Below are positions 1-5,499 of a stretch of DNA of 6,732 nt, piece by piece (position 1 is the stretch's first letter; every line of letters starts with the position of its first letter). Source of the stretch: Dethiosulfatibacter sp. (GTDB lineage: Bacteria; Bacillota; Clostridia; Tissierellales; Dethiosulfatibacteraceae); NCBI GenBank assembly GCA_030591825.1, contig JAUVAG010000065.1:1-6732 (forward strand). The letters run 5' to 3'. Made by a program: the position numbers and the translations under genes. Below the pieces are notes generated by a model, which was given only the letters and a program-made list of their open reading frames with translations, was not told the DNA's origin and did not search any database.

Positions 1-466
1 ACCTGGTAAAATATTTTTCTGATTCTTCAAAACCTAACATTACAGTATCGGATATTCTTCCAAGAAGCTTGTTTGTTATTCCTGGATATACATTCTGTTC
101 ATGGATCATTGTTTTTATTTTACACAATCGTGCACCCAGAACAACAGGTCCTGATACAAATCCTCCTGTCCCAATGACAAGGTCTGGTTTTTCCTTCTTC
201 ATCAATGCGATTGACTGAATCAAACCTGCAATATTGTTATAAAGTGTTTTTATATTAGATGGAGAATAAAGCTTTCTATTAATGTACCCTGTCCTTACGG
301 ACTTAAACCTTATGTTTCTTTTAGGTACAAGTTCGCTTTCCATGCTGTTCTTTGAACCAATATATAATATTTCCGCCTCGCTGTCATTTTCCTTTATTAT
401 ATCTATAATGGCAAGTGCTGGAGAAATATGTCCTCCCGTACCTCCGCCGCTTAGTATGTACTTCAT
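1..466 (-). CDS. murG: MurG, lipid II-forming GlcNAc transferase (N-terminal part, cut by window edge)
   Basis: MurG transfers GlcNAc from UDP-GlcNAc to lipid I on the inner face of the membrane, making lipid II. I translated 155 codons from the ATG at 466 down to the window edge; the family is usually about 350-370 residues, so less than half is present and the C-terminal UDP-GlcNAc-binding domain lies outside. The visible part is the N-terminal, lipid I-side Rossmann domain. It opens MKYILSGGGTGGH (residues 1-13), the glycine-rich first loop with its conserved His13. It also has GTGGFVSGP (99-107) and HEQN followed by VYPG (122-129), all family hallmarks. The start is supported by AGAGGT five bases upstream and by lying 14 bases after the ftsW stop, so it is probably co-transcribed and translationally linked. 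No frameshift is seen. Identification is firm; only the missing 3' part limits it. Confidence 0.96.
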   Translation of the reverse strand, partial: MKYILSGGGTGGHISPALAIIDIIKENDSEAEILYIGSKNSMESELVPKRNIRFKSVRTGYINRKLYSPSNIKTLYNNIAGLIQSIALMKKEKPDLVIGTGGFVSGPVVLGARLCKIKTMIHEQNVYPGITNKLLGRISDTVMLGFEESEKYFTR

Positions 467-480
467 AACTTACCTCTAAT

Positions 481-1575
481 TTATAATGAATTTTTTGATA
501 TGTTAAGCAATATTCCCACAGACGCCATGAAAATCATTAGCGATGTACCTCCGGCACTTATAAAGGGCAAAGCTATTCCTGTTGGAGGCATGGAAGATGT
601 TACGACTGCAATATGTACAAGGGCCTGAATTCCGATTAAAGCAGTTATTCCCACAGCCAGAAAAGTTCCAAAAAGGTCACTTGCATTTATTGCAATTCTA
701 AAGCCTCTCCAAATAATTACTATATAAAAAATAATAACTATGAAACAGCCTATGAATCCCAATTCTTCTCCTATTATTGAAAATATGAAGTCATTGTAGC
801 TCTCTGGAATATAAAAAAACTTTTGTCGGCTCTTTCCAAGTCCCAGTCCAAACAGTCCTCCAGTACCCAACGCATATATTGACTGAACGACCTGCCATCC
901 TATAGTAAGCTTATATTTGAAAGGATCAAGGAAGCTTATTAGTCTAAGCTTTCTAAAAGGTTCGTTTATTATAAGGTATGCCACTCCTGATGCTCCAATT
1001 ATCATTGTAAGAAAAACATGTAAAATATTTGCACCTGCACAAAGATACATTACTCCAAGTGTAAGAGCAAGCACAAAGCTTGTACTCAAATCATTCTGTA
1101 TTATAATGATACCTGAAAACACTCCAATCATAACTAAAACAGGAATATATCCCCTGCCAAACTTCTTAATGGATTTGTTCTTCTTTTCAAGAAAATATGC
1201 CATATAGACTATTGCAGTTACTTTTATAATATCAGAAGGCTGAATACTTATGCCTCCAATACTTATCCATCTTTGTGCTCCATTGGCAGTAGTTCCTGCT
1301 GAAGTAAACAAGGACAAACCTGCCACTATGATGATACCCAGGAAAACCTTGTTCAATTTTCTGTATATCCTGTAATCAATGAAGGATGTGATAATCATTG
1401 CGACGAAACCTAAAACACCAGCCACAATCTGTTTTTTTAGAAAAAAGAATCCGTTCCCTTTGAAATTGTAGTAACCATCAGGATAGCTGGAACTGTATAC
1501 CATGACGAATCCGAAAAGTACAAGTACAAGAATCGTCAAAAACAACAACCAGTCAATGGTTTTTCTATTCTCCAT
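481..1575 (-). CDS. ftsW: FtsW/SpoVE, SEDS-family lipid II glycan polymerase
   Basis: This SEDS-family integral membrane protein polymerises glycan strands from lipid II, working with a class B penicillin-binding protein. From the ATG at 1575 it is 364 residues with about ten hydrophobic segments, the first near residues 9-27 and the last near 336-358. Visible family motifs are NGAQRWI (98-104), IQPSD (111-115, usually QPSE), QNDLST (160-165), GTGGLFGLGLG (237-247), NDFIF with Asp262 matching the conserved catalytic Asp of SEDS proteins, GEELGF (269-274) and LPFISAGGTSL (336-346). An in-frame TTG at 1593 would add six residues, but GGTGGA five bases before the ATG favours 1575. The first 11 bases overlap murD. 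Position between murD and murG is that of spoVE in Bacillus subtilis, so the protein may serve sporulation, vegetative division or both; sequence alone does not separate FtsW from SpoVE. RodA is less likely from context. Confidence 0.95.
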   Translation of the reverse strand: MENRKTIDWLLFLTILVLVLFGFVMVYSSSYPDGYYNFKGNGFFFLKKQIVAGVLGFVAMIITSFIDYRIYRKLNKVFLGIIIVAGLSLFTSAGTTANGAQRWISIGGISIQPSDIIKVTAIVYMAYFLEKKNKSIKKFGRGYIPVLVMIGVFSGIIIIQNDLSTSFVLALTLGVMYLCAGANILHVFLTMIIGASGVAYLIINEPFRKLRLISFLDPFKYKLTIGWQVVQSIYALGTGGLFGLGLGKSRQKFFYIPESYNDFIFSIIGEELGFIGCFIVIIFYIVIIWRGFRIAINASDLFGTFLAVGITALIGIQALVHIAVVTSSMPPTGIALPFISAGGTSLMIFMASVGILLNISKNSL

Positions 1576-2926
1576 TTTTTTCCACCAAATCAAATACTAT
1601 ATTCTTGAATTCCCGTCCTCTGATCATGTAGTTTTCATACATATCCCAGCTTGCACAGGCGGGAGAAAGAAGAACTATCTCACCCTCCTTAGCATTATTA
1701 AAGGAACTCATTATACATTCTCTTAAGGTATCAAATATTTCATAATCAAGAAACCCATTATTCTTCATGGTTTCAGCTAACTTATATTTTGTTTCACCAA
1801 AAATGCTTGCCGTTTTCACATTGCCTTCGAGGTTATCTACGAGAAGACCGAAGTCTTCCCCCTTATCCATCCCTCCAAGTATTATGTGAACCGGTGGGTC
1901 AAAACTGTTTATAGCTTTAATTGATGCATCCGTATTGGTACCTTTTGAATCATTGTAGAAACTTATACCTTCTACATCCGTTACATATTCTAGTCTGTGC
2001 TCTACGCCTCTGAATGATACAAGAACCTTTCTTATGGACTCCAAGTCCACTCCAGCAATCCTGGCAGCCAATATTGCGGCAAGAGAATTCTCTAAATTAT
2101 GTAAACCAGGCATGAATATTTCATTTACATTACAGACATATTCCGGCTTAAAGACATTAAGAATAATCCGATTTCGGTTTACATAAATACCCTCAATTTC
2201 CCTGTTTGTAGTTGTAAAGTACAGCTTTTTACATTGTGTATCTTTGATTTCACTTTGTAAAACATCATTGTCATAGTTAATTATGCAATAGTCATTTTCA
2301 GTCTGGTTCGATATTATCTTAAGCTTAGCATCAATATAGTTTTCATATGTCTTGTGCCAAGATATATGGTCTGGACTAATATTTGTAATAACTGAAATAT
2401 TTGTCCTGAAATCCCTTATTCCATCAAGCTGGAAGGAGCTTAATTCAACAACGCCTATATCACTGTCACTCATATCCTTAAAGTCCCACATTATTCCCGA
2501 TCCAATATTCCCTGTAACCACAGCATTCCCCTTCCATTGATTGATCATTTCACCAATAAGGGTTGTAGTGGTTGTCTTTCCGTTTGTTCCTGTTATTCCT
2601 ATTAGAAAGCTGTCACCGCAGTTTCTGTAAGCATATTCCACATCATTTACAATTTCTACGCCACTATTTCTGGCAAATACAATTATTGGGTCTTCATTTG
2701 GTATTCCAGGACTTTTGATAAGCATGACATATTGCTTCATGTCAATGTTATCGCCTGTATTATATGTTTTTATATTTGATATTCCATTTTCATCCAAAAC
2801 AGACTGAAGTTCTTCCCTTGTTTTTCTGTCGATTATATCTGCTGTTTTATTTTCTGATTTAAGTCTCTTTAAGGCTGATATACCAGAGATTCCAAGTCCA
2901 TATATTAATATTTTTTCTTTATTCAT
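1565..2926 (-). CDS. murD: MurD, UDP-MurNAc-L-alanine:D-glutamate ligase
   Basis: MurD adds D-glutamate to UDP-MurNAc-L-Ala using ATP in the cytoplasm. The 453-residue length is normal. The N-terminal domain starts with a Rossmann-type YGLGISG (9-15). The central ATPase domain has the P-loop GTNGKT (113-118), ELSSFQL (161-167), TNISPDH (181-187) and a lysine in DAKLKI (Lys201) at the position expected for the carbamylated Lys. The linker has PGLHNLEN (273-280), and the C-terminal domain has GVEHRLE (307-313), NDSKGTN (325-331) and SPACASWDMYENY (421-433). The full motif series separates MurD from MurC, MurE and MurF. The ATG at 2926 follows the mraY stop by 11 bases, and its AAGGGGA Shine-Dalgarno site overlaps that stop codon. 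The gene ends in TAG inside the ftsW start region, giving an 11-base overlap. No key residue is missing. Confidence 0.97.
   Translation of the reverse strand: MNKEKILIYGLGISGISALKRLKSENKTADIIDRKTREELQSVLDENGISNIKTYNTGDNIDMKQYVMLIKSPGIPNEDPIIVFARNSGVEIVNDVEYAYRNCGDSFLIGITGTNGKTTTTTLIGEMINQWKGNAVVTGNIGSGIMWDFKDMSDSDIGVVELSSFQLDGIRDFRTNISVITNISPDHISWHKTYENYIDAKLKIISNQTENDYCIINYDNDVLQSEIKDTQCKKLYFTTTNREIEGIYVNRNRIILNVFKPEYVCNVNEIFMPGLHNLENSLAAILAARIAGVDLESIRKVLVSFRGVEHRLEYVTDVEGISFYNDSKGTNTDASIKAINSFDPPVHIILGGMDKGEDFGLLVDNLEGNVKTASIFGETKYKLAETMKNNGFLDYEIFDTLRECIMSSFNNAKEGEIVLLSPACASWDMYENYMIRGREFKNIVFDLVEKNGE
1581..1586 (-). promoter_or_regulatory. Shine-Dalgarno site deciding the ftsW start
   Basis: GGTGGA followed by five A residues precedes the ATG at 1575. 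It is a moderate match to the anti-Shine-Dalgarno sequence. It lies inside the last codons of murD and downstream of the alternative TTG at 1593, so it can serve only the ATG. This is why the shorter FtsW start was chosen. Confidence 0.6.
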
Positions 2927-2937
2927 TCACTATCCCC

Positions 2938-3912
2938 TTATATGAATATTACAGCAACAGCAATCAGTCCAGAAACTGCTGCAACCAAATAAAATCTTAT
3001 TACAACCTTGGTTTCCTTCCATCCCTTTTCTTCATAATGATGATGAAGAGGACTCATAAGGAACACCCTCTTGCCTCTTGTCTTAAATGAAACTACCTGG
3101 ATTACAACAGAAAGTGTTTCAGCAAGAAATACAGACCCAAGTATTGGAAAGATTATCATTACACCAGACAGTACCATAAGAGCGGAAACTGCACCACCAA
3201 GGGCCAGTGACCCTACATCACCCATGAATACTTTTGCAGGATACTTATTGTGGATAAGAAATCCCATACATCCTCCCGTTATTATGGATGCAATAGATAT
3301 GAGTGAGTCTGTATTCTGTAGCTTGTCTCCAAGAACCGATGCAATTATTATGAAAAACACAAAGAATACTGACGTTATTCCTGAAGCAAGTCCATCAAGA
3401 CCGTCTGTTAAATTCACACTGTTTACTATTCCCAGGACAACAATTATCGTAAAAGGAATATAGAACAATCCCAGGTCTAAATATTTTCCTATTACAGGAA
3501 TGTATATGCTGCTTCCCATATCTGTAAACAAATACTGATAAAAAGACAGTACAAGGGCAAACAGAAGCTGTCCTGAAAGTTTTTGCCAAGCTCTTAGTCC
3601 CAGATTTCTTTTTTTTACAACTTTTATATAGTCATCTATAAAACCTACTGCACCAAAGCCTGTAATTGCAATCATGGTAATCGTAGAAGCCATATTCTTT
3701 TCAACCAGAAACAGATATGACAGAAAAATTGCTGTAATAATGGATATGCCACCCATGGTAGGAGTTCCTGTCTTCACCTTGTGAGATTCAGGTCCTTCTT
3801 CCCTTATAGTTTGACCAAACTTAAGCTTTTTCAAATATGGTATCATCAAAGGCATCATTACTGCAGACAGAACAAAGGCTACTGCAAATGCAATAAAAGT
3901 ATTAGATGTCAT
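2938..3912 (-). CDS. mraY: MraY, phospho-MurNAc-pentapeptide translocase (lipid I synthase)
   Basis: MraY transfers phospho-MurNAc-pentapeptide from the UDP carrier to undecaprenyl phosphate, forming lipid I, the first membrane step of peptidoglycan synthesis. The 324-residue protein is a normal length and is strongly hydrophobic, consistent with the family's ten membrane helices. Diagnostic motifs are GTPTMGG (49-55), FIDDY with Asp93 and Asp94 (91-95), NLTDGLDGLA (167-176), VFMGDVGS (228-235) and the PLHHHYE loop (288-294), which marks MraY against the related WecA/TagO group. The ATG at 3912 has AAGGAG about eight bases upstream, within the end of murE, and overlaps the murE stop by 11 bases. 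In many clostridia murF sits between murE and mraY; here the two genes touch directly. Confidence 0.98.
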   Translation of the reverse strand: MTSNTFIAFAVAFVLSAVMMPLMIPYLKKLKFGQTIREEGPESHKVKTGTPTMGGISIITAIFLSYLFLVEKNMASTITMIAITGFGAVGFIDDYIKVVKKRNLGLRAWQKLSGQLLFALVLSFYQYLFTDMGSSIYIPVIGKYLDLGLFYIPFTIIVVLGIVNSVNLTDGLDGLASGITSVFFVFFIIIASVLGDKLQNTDSLISIASIITGGCMGFLIHNKYPAKVFMGDVGSLALGGAVSALMVLSGVMIIFPILGSVFLAETLSVVIQVVSFKTRGKRVFLMSPLHHHYEEKGWKETKVVIRFYLVAAVSGLIAVAVIFI

Positions 3913-5386
3913 TACTTGACTCCTTCAAAAGTTTTTCCGCAGATTCAATTGATTTCATTGCCAGTTCCCTTTCAAAGTGAGGCACTTTTTTATCTTCAAC
4001 AACCTGATAAGGTTCAGTTGATTTTCCTGCAAGAAGAATCACGTCATCCTTTTCATGGTTTTTTATAAGATAGTCTATGGCTTCTCCCCTGTCAGCTATT
4101 ATCATATAATTGTCATGATACTCCCTTACTCCTCCGGCAATTTCCTCGCAAATCTCAAGAGGATTCTCATATCTAGGATTGTCGGCAGTAATCATTACAA
4201 AGTCACAGTATTTACCTGCAACCTTTCCCATTAATGCTCTTCTGGATCTATCCCTTCCTCCTCCAGCACCAAACATTACTATCTTCCGACCCTTAGCAAA
4301 CTGATCTATTGTCTCCATTACCTTTTCAAGACCGTCTGGAGTATGGGCAAAATCGAGTATTATACTGCAGTCAAGGTCAGTAGTAAGAAATTCAAATCTT
4401 CCTGTAACACCAGCAGAAAGGTTGTAGGCATCTACTATGTCACTGATATCAATCCCCTGTTTCAAAGCTCCTATTAAGGCACCGGTATAGTTATAAACAT
4501 TAAACTTGCCAGGTGTATTTATTTTCACTTCAATTTCTTTCCCGCCAACCGAAATCGAAAATTTGGATTCTTCCCTTGTAATACTGCAATTGCTTATCTT
4601 GTAATCGCAATCAACTTCCATTGAAAATCCCTTTACCTTGAATCCCTCTTCTTTAAGTTCCTTGTAAAGCCTCCTACCATATTCGTCATCCATGTTGATT
4701 ATTGACAACTCGCATTGGTAAAAAAACTTTTTCTTGGCTTGATAATAGTTCTCCATATTTTTGTGAAAAACAAGGTGATCCTTTGTAAGATTAGTAAATA
4801 TTCCGCAATTGAATCTAAGATTTTTCACTCTGTAGAGTTCAGTGGAATGTGATGAAACCTCCATGAAACAGTTTTCTATACCTTCATCCTTCATCCTGTT
4901 CATGAGCCTGTGTAAGTCCGGTGATTCAGGAGTTGTATTGTTGAGCTTTTCTTTTTTTTCTCCAATAACAGCTCCCATTGTCCCTATTATTCCTGACTTT
5001 ATATTTTTATAGTCATATATGTTTTTCAAAATATATGTAGTGCTGGTTTTGCCATTTGTACCTGTAACACCAATCAGATTCAATTCTTCATCGGGTTTTT
5101 GAAGAAGATAAGAAATATCCGACATGGTTTTTCTTGTATCTTCCACTCTTATATATGAACAGTCATTCTTTTCTTCAGATATGTCCTGGCACACTACGAC
5201 TTTACATCCATTATTGCATGCATCATTTATATACTCACGCCCATCTCTTTCAAACCCCTCGATGGCTGTAAATATTGTGTTTTCGCCGGCTTTTCTAGAA
5301 TCATAGGTAATATCCCTTATCTCTATATTTTCATTGCCTTTAAAATCACTGTATTCGATTTTTTCAAGTATCCTTTTAATAAGCAT
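3902..5386 (-). CDS. murE: MurE, UDP-MurNAc-L-Ala-D-Glu:meso-diaminopimelate ligase
   Basis: MurE adds the third stem-peptide residue to UDP-MurNAc-L-Ala-D-Glu in an ATP-dependent cytoplasmic reaction. It is 494 residues, normal for the family. Motifs in order: YDSRKA (28-33), P-loop GTNGKTS (109-115), TTPESPDL (151-158), EVSSH (176-180), TNLTKDHL (198-205), AKKKFF with probable carbamylated Lys218, TGRFE (328-332), DFAHTPDGL (345-353) and GGRDRSRR (376-383). DNPR (402-405) is the signature for meso-diaminopimelate rather than lysine. The usual GKGHE motif reads GKSTE (454-458): the Gly and Glu corresponding to diaminopimelate contacts in E. coli MurE are kept, but the inner Gly-His is replaced. 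DHLD is also changed to DHLV. The ATG at 5386 has GAGAGGT five bases upstream. It is the first gene after the only sizeable gap in the window and so probably the first gene of a transcript. Confidence 0.96.
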   Translation of the reverse strand: MLIKRILEKIEYSDFKGNENIEIRDITYDSRKAGENTIFTAIEGFERDGREYINDACNNGCKVVVCQDISEEKNDCSYIRVEDTRKTMSDISYLLQKPDEELNLIGVTGTNGKTSTTYILKNIYDYKNIKSGIIGTMGAVIGEKKEKLNNTTPESPDLHRLMNRMKDEGIENCFMEVSSHSTELYRVKNLRFNCGIFTNLTKDHLVFHKNMENYYQAKKKFFYQCELSIINMDDEYGRRLYKELKEEGFKVKGFSMEVDCDYKISNCSITREESKFSISVGGKEIEVKINTPGKFNVYNYTGALIGALKQGIDISDIVDAYNLSAGVTGRFEFLTTDLDCSIILDFAHTPDGLEKVMETIDQFAKGRKIVMFGAGGGRDRSRRALMGKVAGKYCDFVMITADNPRYENPLEICEEIAGGVREYHDNYMIIADRGEAIDYLIKNHEKDDVILLAGKSTEPYQVVEDKKVPHFERELAMKSIESAEKLLKESSNDI

Positions 5387-5391
5387 CCTAT

Positions 5392-5398
5392 ACCTCTC
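5392..5398 (-). promoter_or_regulatory. Shine-Dalgarno site of murE
   Basis: GAGAGGT sits five bases before the murE ATG at 5386. An overlapping ATG at 5400 is out of frame with murE, so the site fixes the start at 5386. Confidence 0.65.
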
Positions 5399-5416
5399 AT
5401 TGTCTAATCTTACAAT

Positions 5417-5445
5417 ATAATAATACTATTGCAGTATAAAATCAA
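5417..5445 (-). promoter_or_regulatory. Putative sigma-A-type promoter for murE and downstream genes
   Basis: On the minus strand TTGATT (5440-5445, four of six consensus bases) is followed by a 17-base spacer and TATTAT (5417-5422, five of six). A start around 5410 would leave a leader of about 24 bases before murE, enough for the Shine-Dalgarno site. An imperfect symmetry, ATACT and AGTAT separated by five bases, occupies 5423-5437 in the spacer. The region is AT-rich, so chance matches are possible, but the spacing and its place just after a hairpin support a real promoter. It could drive murE through murG independently of the upstream transpeptidase gene. Confidence 0.5.
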
Positions 5446-5468
5446 CTCTAATTACTCAATCGTATCTG

Positions 5469-5499
5469 AAATACTCAGGACAAAATGTCCTGAGTATTT
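5469..5499 (-). terminator. Perfect 14-bp hairpin after the spoVD-like gene; possible weak terminator
   Basis: Arms at 5469-5482 and 5486-5499 pair without mismatch around a three-base loop. The core is CTCAGGACA against TGTCCTGAG, flanked by A-T pairs. The arm nearest the gene begins at the last base of the transpeptidase TAA stop. On the transcribed strand the 3' arm ends TATTT and then CAG, so the U-run is short and termination may be partial. On the opposite strand the stem is followed by TTTTAATT, a better tail, but no plus-strand gene feeds into it. An attenuator or mRNA 3'-end stabiliser is an alternative role. Confidence 0.5.

Noticed and set aside
282..479. Plus-strand open frame of 65 codons opposite the murG start
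   Set aside because: It is antisense to the strongly conserved glycine-rich start of MurG, has no recognisable domain, and its proline-rich run mirrors the GGGTGG codons of murG.
1576..1593. TTG at 1593 as the ftsW start, giving 370 residues
   Set aside because: No good Shine-Dalgarno site precedes it, while the in-frame ATG at 1575 has GGTGGA at proper spacing and gives a typical FtsW N terminus.
1681..1692. AAGGAGG-like sequence followed by GTG inside murD on the minus strand
   Set aside because: It encodes the Lys-Glu-Gly-Glu stretch before SPACASWD in MurD, and the GTG opens no meaningful reading frame.
3071..3463. Plus-strand open frame of 130 codons inside mraY
   Set aside because: It is the complement of mraY codons covering NLTDGLDG and FMGDVGS, shows no protein family features, and has no convincing promoter or ribosome site.
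3395..3589. Minus-strand 64-codon frame overlapping mraY in another frame
   Set aside because: It lies wholly within mraY, is cysteine- and arginine-rich without any known motif, and has no independent ribosome site.
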